Assembly: GCF_016863515.1 (NCBI RefSeq)
Contig: NZ_BOPA01000015.1
Span: forward strand, 62,001-126,000
Direction: 5' to 3'
DNA length: 64,000 nt
From: Micromonospora gifhornensis
GTDB lineage: Bacteria; Actinomycetota; Actinomycetes; Mycobacteriales; Micromonosporaceae
Position numbers and translations under genes: made by a program. The notes beneath the pieces are model-generated. The model was not told where the DNA came from and did not search any database. It worked only from the letters and a program-made list of their open reading frames with translations. This document shows positions 50,663-58,558 of this stretch, piece by piece; within the stretch, counting starts at the first letter, position 1; each line of letters begins with the position of its first letter.

Positions 50663-51573
50663 GCGTCACCGCACCACCCGCCACCCGCCCGGCCACCGGC
50701 GGACCCGACCTGACCCGGGCCGCCCTGTCGGGCCGTCGCCGGTTCACCAACCACCTCGCCACGGCCGCCATCTGGGGGGCCGTGCTGCTCGCCGTCATCC
50801 CGCTGGCCCTGGTGGCCTACACGGTCATCGGCAAGGGCGCCGGGGTGATGAGCCTGTCCTTCCTGACCGAGGACATCCCCAACTCCTACCGCCGGGAAGG
50901 CGGCGGCATGGCGCCGGCGATCATCGGCACGCTTGTCATCACCGGCGCCGCCGCGCTGATGGCCATCCCGCTGGGCGTCTTCGGCGCGATCTACCTCAAC
51001 GAGTACGGCAAGCAGAAGCCGCTGGCCCGGGTGATCCGGCTGATGGCCGACGTGATGACCGGCGTGCCGTCGATCGTGATGGGTCTGTTCGTCTACATCA
51101 GCTGGGTGCTGCTCGTCGGTCAGCAGACCGGCTTCGCCGGTGCGCTGGCGCTTGCCTGCCTGATGCTGCCGGTGGTCATCCGCAGCAGCGAGGAGATGCT
51201 CCGGCTGGTCCCGGAGGAGTTGCGCCAGGCGAGCATGGCGCTGGGCGCGCGCAAGTGGAAGACCACGCTGACCGTGGTGCTGCCGGCGGCGATCTCCGGC
51301 ATCACCAGCGGCTCACTGCTCGCCGTGGCCCGCGCGGCCGGCGAGACCGCGCCGATCATCATCGTCACCGGCATCGTCTTCACGCCGAACTGGAACCTCT
51401 TCGACGGCTCCAACACCGCCCTGCCGGCACAGATCTTCCGCAACGCCAGCACCTCGTTCCCGGCCGCCCAGGACCGGGCCTGGGGTGCGGCACTGACGCT
51501 CATCGTGATCGTGCTCAGCTTCACGGTCATCGCCCGCTTCATCTCCAGCCGGTTCGCCATCAAGGAGCGCTGA
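50659..51573 (+). CDS. pstA: Phosphate ABC transporter permease PstA
   Basis: A 304-residue ABC permease with six helices. [25 protein letters not shown] and [39 protein letters not shown] are PstA motifs including the EAA loop. The GTG start overlaps the pstC stop (GTGA). Confidence 0.95.
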   Translation: MSVTAPPATRPATGGPDLTRAALSGRRRFTNHLATAAIWGAVLLAVIPLALVAYTVIGKGAGVMSLSFLTEDIPNSYRREGGGMAPAIIGTLVITGAAALMAIPLGVFGAIYLNEYGKQKPLARVIRLMADVMTGVPSIVMGLFVYISWVLLVGQQTGFAGALALACLMLPVVIRSSEEMLRLVPEELRQASMALGARKWKTTLTVVLPAAISGITSGSLLAVARAAGETAPIIIVTGIVFTPNWNLFDGSNTALPAQIFRNASTSFPAAQDRAWGAALTLIVIVLSFTVIARFISSRFAIKER

Positions 51574-51574
51574 C

Positions 51575-52432
51575 ATGGCCAGCAACAACCTCACCACCCG
51601 CCCCTCCGTCGCGGTGCACGCCCCCGGCGGTACCGCCTCCGGTGTCGAGCCCACCGACACGCCGGTGATGCAACTGCGTGACGTCAGCGTCTACTACGGC
51701 AGCTACGAGGCGGTGCGCGGCACCACCATGCCGATCCAGCAGAACCAGGTCACCGCGATGATCGGGCCGTCGGGTTGCGGCAAGTCCACAGTGCTGCGGG
51801 CGCTCAACCGGATGAACGACCCGATCCCCGGCGCCCGGGTCAGCGGCGAGGTGTCCTTCCACGGCCAGGACCTGTACGCCCGCGACGTCGACCCGATCCA
51901 GGTCCGCCGCCGCATCGGCATGGTGTTCCAGAAGCCCAACCCGTTCCCGAAGTCCATCTTCGACAACGTCGCGTACGGCCTGCGGATCAACGGCATCAAG
52001 GGCCGTCTCGACGACCACGTCGAGGAGGCGCTCACCAAGGCCGCCCTGTGGGACGAGGTCAAGGACAAGCTCCGCAAGAGCGCCCTGGCGCTCTCCGGCG
52101 GCCAGCAGCAGCGGCTGTGCATCGCCCGGACGATCGCCGTCAAGCCCGAGGTCATCCTCATGGACGAGCCCTGCTCGGCGCTCGACCCGATCGCCACGGC
52201 GAAGATCGAGGACCTGATGTTCGAGCTGACCAGCGACTACACGATCGTCATCGTCACGCACAACATGCAGCAGGCCGCCCGGGTCAGCCACTACACCGCC
52301 TTCTTCACCGCCGAGGTGGACGACAAGCAGGTGCGTCACGGTCGGCTTGTCGAGTTCAGCCAGACCGGCAAGCTGTTCACCAACCCCGCCGACAAGCGTA
52401 CGGAGGACTACATCACCGGTCGCTTCGGCTGA
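51575..52432 (+). CDS. pstB: Phosphate ABC transporter ATPase PstB
   Basis: A 285-residue ABC ATPase. Walker [10 protein letters not shown], signature [33 protein letters not shown], and the H-loop [23 protein letters not shown] is PstB-specific. It completes the importer and is separated from pstA by one base. The next gene, a response regulator, starts on the base after its stop. Confidence 0.95.
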   Translation: MASNNLTTRPSVAVHAPGGTASGVEPTDTPVMQLRDVSVYYGSYEAVRGTTMPIQQNQVTAMIGPSGCGKSTVLRALNRMNDPIPGARVSGEVSFHGQDLYARDVDPIQVRRRIGMVFQKPNPFPKSIFDNVAYGLRINGIKGRLDDHVEEALTKAALWDEVKDKLRKSALALSGGQQQRLCIARTIAVKPEVILMDEPCSALDPIATAKIEDLMFELTSDYTIVIVTHNMQQAARVSHYTAFFTAEVDDKQVRHGRLVEFSQTGKLFTNPADKRTEDYITGRFG

Positions 52433-53164
52433 GTGACGAAAGCGACGACGACGGTGGGCTCGAACGGGCGTTTCGTGCTGCTCGTGATCGACGACGACGA
52501 GAGCGTCGGTGGCGCGCTGGTCGCCGAGTTGGCCGATCATCGGGTACGCGCACACCACTACCCGCGCGCCGCCGAGGCGCTGCTGGACGCCGGCGCCCTG
52601 CAGCCGGACGCCGCCGTCGTCGCCTCGGGGCTGACCACCATGAGCAGCACCGAGGTGGTACGGCTGCTCGCCCGCCGGGCCGGCATCCCGACGGTGGTGG
52701 GCGTCGGCGACGACGACGGTGGGGTGGCCGCCGCGGCGTTGAAGGCGGGCGCGACAGCCGGGGTCCGCCGCCCCTACCGGGCGACCGAGGTGCTGCCGAT
52801 CCTGCGGGCGATCCGCCCGGAGACCTCCGGTGCCCTCGACCCGCCGATCGAGCTGGGCGGGCTGCGGGTGGATCCGGCGACGTTCGAGGTGAGCCAGCAC
52901 GGTCGGCTGGTGGCCCTGCCGATGAAGGAGTTCCGCCTGCTGTACTTCTTCATGAGCAATGCCGAGCGGACTGTCACCCGCGAGCAGTTGCTCGCCGCCG
53001 GGTGGGGTGGGATCTCCGACGACACCTCCAACACCCTGACCGTGCACGTCAAGCGGCTCCGTCGGCGGCTCGCCCTCGACGGCGACCAGGCGCCGATGAT
53101 CGTGACCGTACGCGGCCTCGGTTACCGCTTCGTGCCCACCACGACCACGCCGTCGGCGTCGTGA
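52433..53164 (+). CDS. OmpR/PhoB-type response regulator lacking the phospho-acceptor Asp
   Basis: A 243-residue protein with an N-terminal receiver-like domain (1-120) and a C-terminal winged helix (about 138-230, ending VHVKRLRRRLALDGDQAPMIVTVRGLGYRFVPT). The acidic pocket LVIDDDE (Asp20-22) remains, but the phospho-acceptor position is Ala64 (AVVASGLTTM instead of VxxDxxLP) and the conserved Lys is Arg113. The domain is therefore a pseudo-receiver, likely phosphorylation-independent or ligand-controlled. It starts directly after pstB and is co-transcribed with pst genes, as GlnR/PhoP-like atypical regulators can be. Which genes it controls is unknown. Confidence 0.85.
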   Translation: MTKATTTVGSNGRFVLLVIDDDESVGGALVAELADHRVRAHHYPRAAEALLDAGALQPDAAVVASGLTTMSSTEVVRLLARRAGIPTVVGVGDDDGGVAAAALKAGATAGVRRPYRATEVLPILRAIRPETSGALDPPIELGGLRVDPATFEVSQHGRLVALPMKEFRLLYFFMSNAERTVTREQLLAAGWGGISDDTSNTLTVHVKRLRRRLALDGDQAPMIVTVRGLGYRFVPTTTTPSAS

Positions 53165-53703
53165 CCGAGGCGAACCGGGAACCGCCCGGGCCGCCGACGC
53201 CGTCCGCCCCGCCGGGCATGGTCCTGGTGGCGGTGCCGGTGGCACACCTGCCGCACGTCGCCCGTCTGCTGGCCGACCTCGACGCCCGGCGGCGGACCGC
53301 CCCGCTGCCGCGACGCCGGTCCACACCCCGGCCCGACGCGCCGACGCAGGGCTGGACTGTCGACGAACTGCGGCGGCTCAGCCGGGGCGCCAGCGCCACC
53401 CACCGTACGGTCGCGGCGCTGCTCGACGCGCTGTCGGCCGAGCCGGGACGGGGGTTCACTGTCGAGGAGTTGAGCCAGCGCACCGGCCGGCCCCGGCAGA
53501 AGATCATCGGTGCGATGGCGGGGCTGACCCGGCTGTTGAAGGCCCACCACGACTACGCGGGCCGGGGGCTTCCGTTCGACAGGTCACCCGGTCGCCCGGA
53601 GGCGCCCCGGGAGCTGTGCTACAGCGTGGACCAGGATCGTGCCGCCGACTGGTGCGAGGCCCGACTGTCCCTGACCGACGAGGAGAGCTCCGGGGCGAGG
53701 TGA
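53161..53703 (+). CDS. Unrecognised protein with helix-turn-helix-like segment, co-transcribed with pst
   Basis: A 180-residue protein without a family I can name. Residues 17-35 (PPGMVLVAVPVAHLPHVARLLADL) look like a beta strand and helix. The middle is proline/arginine-rich, and residues 70-130 contain DELRRLSRGASATHRTVAALLDALSAEPGRGFTVEELSQRTGRPRQKIIGAMAGLTRLLK, which reads as a winged helix-turn-helix. GTG start overlapping the stop of the atypical regulator (GTGA) makes it part of the pst unit. It may act with the pseudo-receiver protein. Confidence 0.7.
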   Translation: MTEANREPPGPPTPSAPPGMVLVAVPVAHLPHVARLLADLDARRRTAPLPRRRSTPRPDAPTQGWTVDELRRLSRGASATHRTVAALLDALSAEPGRGFTVEELSQRTGRPRQKIIGAMAGLTRLLKAHHDYAGRGLPFDRSPGRPEAPRELCYSVDQDRAADWCEARLSLTDEESSGAR

Positions 53704-53770
53704 ACGACGGCCACCGTTTATCCGGCCGGGGCGGGGGTAACCAGCGCGGGCTTGACGACGGGAGGGTGCC

Positions 53771-54157
53771 GTGCGGTTTCCCCTATTCGTCGACGCGGTG
53801 TCGCGTCGGTCCGGGCTGTCACCGGACCAGTCCGCCGGTGTGGCGCGGGCGGTGTTGCGGACCCTGGCGGAACGGATGACCGGTGAACCGACCACCGATC
53901 CCACCGGATACCTGCCGGACGAGCTGAGCGACACCGCCGGTGACCCGTTCACCAGCGGGCCGGGGGACTTCCTGCGCCGGGTCGGCGAGCGGGCCGGAGT
54001 CGACGAGCAGACCGCGGGCCTCGGCGCGGCGGCGGTCTTCGCGACGTTGCGCGAGGCCGTCACCGTCAACGAGTTCCGGGCCCTGGTGGCCGGGCTACCC
54101 ACGGCCGCCGACGGCAGCATCGACCCGATCAGTGGGCCGGACGAGACCTGGCCCTGA
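53771..54157 (+). CDS. DUF2267 protein
   Basis: A 128-residue DUF2267 protein, with two helical repeats of the family (FVDAVSRRSGLSPDQSAGVARAVLRTLAERMTGEPT and FLRRVGERAGVDEQTAGLGAAAVFATLREAVTVNEF) and the central LPDELSD. GGAGGG precedes the GTG. The function is unknown; such genes often sit near stress proteins. It is separated from the pst unit by 67 bases. Confidence 0.8.
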   Translation: MRFPLFVDAVSRRSGLSPDQSAGVARAVLRTLAERMTGEPTTDPTGYLPDELSDTAGDPFTSGPGDFLRRVGERAGVDEQTAGLGAAAVFATLREAVTVNEFRALVAGLPTAADGSIDPISGPDETWP

Positions 54158-54298
54158 GCGGCCTCGGTCGCTGGTGAGCTGCGGGTCTGCGCCGATCCTG
54201 CCCTTCGGCTGTCGAGCTGACCCGTCCTGGCCGTTCGGCTGTCGAACAGACGCCTCCCTGGCGTAGGGGCGGTCGGCGCCAGCCGATAGGCTGCCGCC

Positions 54299-54778
54299 GT
54301 GGCAGGTCTGTTGAGGAGTATGGCGGCCCGCGTCAGCGCGGTGATTCCGGCCCCGCGGCGTCCCAGGCCGACCCCGGCCAAGGTCGCGCGGCCCCGCCAG
54401 GTAAGTGCGCTGCAACGTCGGCAACTGTCGTACGCTCCGGAGCCCGACGGCCACGCCGACCCGGGGGAAATCGTCTGGACCTGGGTGTCCTACGAGGACG
54501 ACCCCCGCCAGGGTAAGGACCGGCCGGTGCTGGTGGTGGGTCGACACAGCCGGACGCTGTTCGGACTGATGCTCTCCAGCCGGGATCGCGACGGCGAACG
54601 GCACTGGCTGGCCCTCGGGCCGGGGGAGTGGGACCGGGACAAGCGACCCAGCTGGGTGCGGCTCGACCGGGTGCTCACCATGCGGGAGGACGGCATCCGG
54701 CGCGAAGGCGCGGTGCTGGACCGTCCCCGCTTCGACCGGGTCAGCGCAGCCCTCCGCGCCGGCTACGGCTGGCACTGA
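54299..54778 (+). CDS. PemK/MazF-like protein without visible antitoxin
   Basis: A 159-residue protein with a basic, Pro/Arg-rich extension of about 55 residues and a PemK-like SH3-barrel core (GEIVWTWVSYEDDPRQGKDRPVLVVGRH, LFGLMLSSRDRDGERHW, WVRLDRVLTMREDGIRREGAVLDRPRFD). The MazF/PemK fold includes endoribonucleases, but the many actinobacterial members with the core GKDRPVLVV are chromosomal orphans with doubtful toxicity. No antitoxin-like gene lies on either side. TAGGCT at 54287 is 6 bases before GTG, so the mRNA may be leaderless. Confidence 0.8.
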   Translation: MAGLLRSMAARVSAVIPAPRRPRPTPAKVARPRQVSALQRRQLSYAPEPDGHADPGEIVWTWVSYEDDPRQGKDRPVLVVGRHSRTLFGLMLSSRDRDGERHWLALGPGEWDRDKRPSWVRLDRVLTMREDGIRREGAVLDRPRFDRVSAALRAGYGWH

Positions 54779-54925
54779 GTCGCGCTCTACCGGCTCACAT
54801 CTGACACTGAGCCGGTCACGCCGGCTCACACCTGGCACTGAGCCCGCCACGCCGGGTTGCGGCTGGGGATCTGAGCCGGCGCACCGCCGTTGCGGCGGAC
54901 CCGGGGTGGCGTCGGAACAGCGCGG

Positions 54926-55573
54926 TCAGCACTCGGCGAGATGCGGGGCGTCGCGCAACGCCCGGTGGGCGCGGGCCGATCCGATCGCCTTGGCTTCGTA
55001 CATCGCCGCGTCGGCGCGGTCGAGCGCCTCGGTGAGCTGGGTGCCGTGCACCGGGGCCAGACCGACCGAGGCGGTCACCCGCACGGTGGCCGCGCCCAGC
55101 GGGATCGGTGCGGCGAGCATCTCGTAGAGCCGGCCGGTGGCGTGGTCGAGCCAGCGGTGGTCGACAGTCGGGCTGGCCAGCAGCCCCGCGAACTCGTCAC
55201 CGCCGAGCCGAGCCACCAGGTTGTCGCCGGCGAAGGTGGCCAGCCGCTCGGCGACACTGATCAGGACCTTGTCTCCGGCGGCGTGGCCGTACCGGTCGTT
55301 GATCTCCTTGAAGTTGTCCAGGTCGAGCACCACGGCGACGAGCGGTCGGCCGGCGTTGTCGGTGAGCAGCGCCGCGGCGAGCCGGTAGAAGGCGCGCCGG
55401 TTGGGCAGACCGGTCAACGGGTCATGGCTGGCGGCGTGTCGCTCGGCGGTGAGCTCGGCCTGAAGGCGGTCGATCTCGGCCTCGGCGCGTACGGCTCGGC
55501 GGCTCAGCTGCCAGGAGGAGAGCAGGGCTCCCACCGCACAGACGCCGGACGCGACGGTCAGCGGATCCGGCAC
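54926..55573 (-). CDS. GGDEF diguanylate cyclase, membrane anchored
   Basis: A 215-residue protein: a short N-terminal membrane helix (about 3-18), a coiled coil linker (RAVRAEAEIDRLQAELTAERHAA) and a GGDEF domain with SHDPLTGLPNRRAFYRLAA, LDLDNFKEINDRYGHAAGD and the intact active site RLGGDEFAGL. It should make cyclic di-GMP. The inhibitory RxxD site is not seen five residues before GGDEF. GTG at 55573 with GGGGAGG upstream is chosen; longer frames to 55768 are poor. Confidence 0.86.
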   Translation of the reverse strand: MPDPLTVASGVCAVGALLSSWQLSRRAVRAEAEIDRLQAELTAERHAASHDPLTGLPNRRAFYRLAAALLTDNAGRPLVAVVLDLDNFKEINDRYGHAAGDKVLISVAERLATFAGDNLVARLGGDEFAGLLASPTVDHRWLDHATGRLYEMLAAPIPLGAATVRVTASVGLAPVHGTQLTEALDRADAAMYEAKAIGSARAHRALRDAPHLAEC

Positions 55574-55719
55574 CCCGTCCTCCCCTCGCCGCAACGCGCG
55601 CCCATCCCCTGGCTGACGAGTGTCGCCAGATGCCTCGTTTCCCCTGGCGGCAACCAGGTTTGTGTAACTGATTGTGAGCGGATGGGCACCATACTCATGC
55701 GCTATCATGCTCGCTGTCC

Positions 55720-55749
55720 ATTGCAGATGCAATAGCAGATGCACGTGCA
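55720..55749. promoter_or_regulatory. AT-rich palindromes before the DUF397 gene
   Basis: ATTGCA-GA-TGCAAT (55720-55733) and TGCACGTGCA (55740-55749) are perfect dyads in an AT-rich island between the GGDEF and DUF397 genes. The shared TGCA core suggests related sites, possibly for the XRE regulator that follows. Confidence 0.45.
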
Positions 55750-55830
55750 TGTGAACGAGAAAACCCACACCCTCGTGCCGCTACCGCTCCTCCCACGGCG
55801 CCGGCGCCTATCGGAGAGAACAGACGCCCC

Positions 55831-56070
55831 ATGCAGCAGCCGCCCAACGGTGTACCGGCCAACCAGTTGCCTCCCCTCGCCTGGCTGAAGAGCCGCCGCA
55901 GCAATCCCAGTGGAAACTGCGTCGAGCTGGCGGAGTTGCCCGGCGGAGCGGGCATCGCGATGCGCAACTCACGACACCCCGAGGGGCCGGCGCTGATCTA
56001 CACAGTGGACGAGATCGCGGCGTTCGTGCTCGGCGCCCGTGACGGCGACTTCGACCACCTGATCGACTGA
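55831..56070 (+). CDS. DUF397 protein preceding its XRE regulator
   Basis: A 79-residue DUF397 protein with LAWLKSRRSNPSGNCVELAELPGGAGIAMRNSRHPEGPALIYTVDEIAAFVLGARDGDFDHLI, the usual R-S-x-x-SGNCVELA and VRDS-like (AMRNSRHP) motifs. It has an added N-terminal Gln/Pro stretch. GGAGAG precedes the ATG. Unlike the pair at 2292-3247, here the DUF397 gene comes first and the XRE gene second, 130 bases apart. Confidence 0.88.
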   Translation: MQQPPNGVPANQLPPLAWLKSRRSNPSGNCVELAELPGGAGIAMRNSRHPEGPALIYTVDEIAAFVLGARDGDFDHLID

Positions 56071-56200
56071 TCCGCTCATCCCATCGGCGGGATTTGCCCC
56101 ACACGGGGGATGTTCACCTCACTGAAGGTTCATGGCATGCTTACACGTCGGTCGGGCCGGTCCACCGGCGCGACCGACGATGGCATGCGGAGGACGGCAG

Positions 56201-57088
56201 GTGACCATGGTTTCCGCCGAGGAGGGCCCGGCGGCAGGCCCGACCGTGCTGCGAATGCTGCTGGGTGCGCAGCTGCGTCGGCTGCGGGAGTCGCGCGGGG
56301 TGACCCGGGAGAGCGCCGGGTGGGAGATCCGCTCGTCCGAGTCGAAGATCAGTCGGATGGAGCTCGGTCGCGTCGGCTTCAAGGAACGCGACGTCGCCGA
56401 CCTGCTCACCCTCTACGGCGTCACCGCCGAGCAGGAGCGTGCCGCGCTGCTCAAGCTGGCTCGCGACGCCAACAATCCAGGGTGGTGGCACCGGTACGGC
56501 GACGTCCTGCCGTCGTGGTTCCAGTCGTACCTCGGTCTGGAGGCCGCGGCGGTACTGATCCGCAGCTACGAGGTCCAGTTCGTGCCGGGGTTGTTGCAGA
56601 CCCGCGAGTACGCCCGGGCCGTGGTGCTGCTCGGCCACGGCCAGGCCGACTTCGACGAGATCGAGCGCCGGGTTGACCTGCGGATGCGCCGTCAGGAGTT
56701 GTTGCGCCGACCGCGTCCGCCCCGCCTGTGGGCGGTGGTCGACGAGGCGGCGCTGCGCCGGCCGATCGGCGGGCCGGCGGTGATGCGTGGCCAGTTGCAG
56801 GCGTTGCTCGAGGCCACCCGTACGCCGAACGTGCGGTTGCAGGTCATTCCGTTCGCCGCCGGTGGGCATGCCGCCGCTGGTGGCGCCTTCACGATCCTGC
56901 GCTTCGGTGACCAGGATCTGCCCGACATCGTCTACATCGAACAGTTGACGAGCGCGCTCTACCTGGACAAGCGGGAAGACCTCGACTTCTACGCGGTGGC
57001 CATGGAACGACTCTGCGTCGAGGCCGAGCCGCCGGAGCGTACGCCGGAGATCCTGAAGCGCATGATCGCGGAGTTCGACGCCGCCTGA
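56201..57088 (+). CDS. XRE-family regulator with DUF5753 domain
   Basis: A 295-residue regulator: helix-turn-helix at about 15-70 (LRRLRESRGVTRESAGWEIRSSESKISRMELGRVGFKERDVADLLTLY) and DUF5753 after residue 100 (SYEVQFVPGLLQTREYARAVV, DEAALRRPIGGPAVMRGQLQALL, FTILRFGDQDLPDIVYIEQ). GTG at 56201 has GGAGGA 6 bases upstream; the longer frame to 56132 is not supported. It pairs with the preceding DUF397 gene and probably binds the palindromes before that gene. Confidence 0.88.
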   Translation: MTMVSAEEGPAAGPTVLRMLLGAQLRRLRESRGVTRESAGWEIRSSESKISRMELGRVGFKERDVADLLTLYGVTAEQERAALLKLARDANNPGWWHRYGDVLPSWFQSYLGLEAAAVLIRSYEVQFVPGLLQTREYARAVVLLGHGQADFDEIERRVDLRMRRQELLRRPRPPRLWAVVDEAALRRPIGGPAVMRGQLQALLEATRTPNVRLQVIPFAAGGHAAAGGAFTILRFGDQDLPDIVYIEQLTSALYLDKREDLDFYAVAMERLCVEAEPPERTPEILKRMIAEFDAA

Positions 57089-57129
57089 TCCGCCACTGAC
57101 CGTCCGCACCGTCACCTTCGGTCATTCGA

Positions 57130-57158
57130 TTGACACTCGTCGGTCGTGCGACTAATCT
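57130..57158 (+). promoter_or_regulatory. Promoter of the LacI-family gene
   Basis: TTGACA (57130-57135), a 17-base spacer and TAATCT (57153-57158) form one of the best vegetative promoters in the window. The -10 box overlaps the left arm of the operator at 57157-57189. Confidence 0.85.
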
Positions 57159-57189
57159 CTGGATCGATCTAGTCTGAATCGATCCAGAG
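57157..57189. promoter_or_regulatory. LacI-type operator overlapping the transcription start
   Basis: Perfect 12-base arms CTCTGGATCGAT / ATCGATCCAGAG with a 9-base spacer, from the -10 box into the transcribed leader, 14 bases before the LacI ATG. A repressor bound here would block transcription, so autorepression is expected. The right arm also contributes the purine-rich ribosome-binding region. Confidence 0.8.
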
Positions 57190-57202
57190 AGGGGAGGGGT
57201 CG

Positions 57203-58252
57203 ATGAAACCCACACTGCGCGCGGTGGCCGAGGCGGTCGGTGTCTCCCGCAGCACCGTCTCCAACGCCTACAGCCGCCCGGACCAGCTCTCCACCGAGCT
57301 GCGCCGACGCATCCTCGACGCGGCGCGGGAGATGGGCTATCCCGGCCCGGACCCGACCGCCCGGTCCCTGCGACGCGGCTACGTCGGGGCGATCGGGGTG
57401 CTGTTCACCTCCCGCCTGTCCTACGCCTTCACCGACCCCTTCGCCACGCAGTTCCTCACCGGTGTGGCACAGGCGGCCGAGCGGCACGGCAGCAGCCTGC
57501 TGCTGGTGCCGCTGCCCGCCGACGCGGCCGGCGCCCGCAAGGCCGTGGAGAACGCCGCCGTCGACGGATTCTGCGTCTACTGCGGCGGCGACGAGGAGGG
57601 GGAGATCGTCGACGCGATCCGGAGCCGCGGACTGCCCTTCGTCACGACCTCGGCCCGCCCGCGCGCCGAGGACCGGTGGGTGGGCATCGACGAGCGGGCC
57701 GCCGCCCGCTCGGTGGCCGAGCACCTGACCGGGCTCGGTCACCGGCGGGTCGCCCTGCTCGCCGACCGCGTGCTGCCCGACGCCGCACCCGGGCCGGTCC
57801 GGGTCGGCGACCTCGCCGACGTGCCACACCCCACCACCCGGGAACGGCTCGCCGGGTTCGCCGACGCCTTCGCGGCGGTCGGAGTCGACTGGTCGCAGCT
57901 GACGATCCTGTCGGCGACCGACAACAGCCGTCCCGCCGGTGCCGCCGCCGTGGGCGCGCCGGACTCCCTCCCTGAGCCGATCACCGCCGTGCTGGCCTGC
58001 GCCGACGTGCTCGCCCTCGGCGCGCTCGACACGTTGCGGGAGGCCGACCGACACCTCGCGGTCACCGGCTTCGACGACATCGCCGAGGCGGCGCCCGTCG
58101 GCCTGACCACCGTCCGCCAACCCGGTGTGCAGAAGGGGCGTCGCGCGGCGGAACTCCTGCTCGACCCGCCCGTGGACACCGACGCACACCAGATCCTGCT
58201 GCCCACCACGCTCGTCGTCCGGACCAGCGCCGGACCCGCCCCGAGGAGTTGA
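57203..58252 (+). CDS. LacI-family transcriptional repressor
   Basis: A 349-residue LacI protein. HTH at 4-25 (TLRAVAEAVGVSRSTVSNAYSRPDQLSTELRRRILDAAREMGY) and a periplasmic-binding-like domain (GAIGVLFTSRLSYAFTDPFATQFLTG ... DRWVGIDERAAARSVAEHL ... ITAVLACADVLALGALDTLREADRHLAVTGFDDI). The conserved ligand-binding region suggests a small sugar or nucleoside effector. Its gene has a consensus promoter covered by a 12-base dyad. No sugar genes lie beside it, so its other targets are elsewhere. The small protein at 58255 follows directly. Confidence 0.9.
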   Translation: MKPTLRAVAEAVGVSRSTVSNAYSRPDQLSTELRRRILDAAREMGYPGPDPTARSLRRGYVGAIGVLFTSRLSYAFTDPFATQFLTGVAQAAERHGSSLLLVPLPADAAGARKAVENAAVDGFCVYCGGDEEGEIVDAIRSRGLPFVTTSARPRAEDRWVGIDERAAARSVAEHLTGLGHRRVALLADRVLPDAAPGPVRVGDLADVPHPTTRERLAGFADAFAAVGVDWSQLTILSATDNSRPAGAAAVGAPDSLPEPITAVLACADVLALGALDTLREADRHLAVTGFDDIAEAAPVGLTTVRQPGVQKGRRAAELLLDPPVDTDAHQILLPTTLVVRTSAGPAPRS

Positions 58253-58254
58253 CC

Positions 58255-58461
58255 ATGGAACAGCCCACCGGCTTCGTCTTCGCCATCGACGCGGTCACCC
58301 GACACGTCAATTCCGCTCGGCCGGACGCGCCCATCCGTCCCGAGCCGCCGCGTACCCCGCGGCTGAGCGGTGCCCGCCACCTCGCCGCCGAGACCCTGCG
58401 GCGACTGGCCGACCAGATTCAGCCCGCCCCGCGGACCGCCACGCCGCACTGCACCCGGTAG
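58255..58461 (+). CDS. Small protein of unknown function
   Basis: A 68-residue protein, MEQPTGFVFAIDAVTRHVNS..., with Pro/Arg-rich middle and a predicted helix near 42-56 (ARHLAAETLRRLADQIQ). GAGGAG precedes the ATG and codons end in G/C almost everywhere, as expected of a real gene. It follows the LacI stop by two bases, so it is in the same operon. No family recognised. Confidence 0.6.
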   Translation: MEQPTGFVFAIDAVTRHVNSARPDAPIRPEPPRTPRLSGARHLAAETLRRLADQIQPAPRTATPHCTR

Positions 58462-58558
58462 CGACGGGCAGCATCATCGCCACGAACCGAGGCACGTCGC
58501 GCACCGCCTGCACCGTCGGGTGGTGCGCGGGCCGATCGACCAGGCAGACTGGGCGCTG

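Noticed and set aside
55681..55735. Short ORF MGTILMRYHARCPLQMQ in the AT-rich gap before DUF397
   Set aside because: Too short, no ribosome-binding site of note, and it covers the palindromes; it lacks the MRLR-type motif or a downstream resistance gene.
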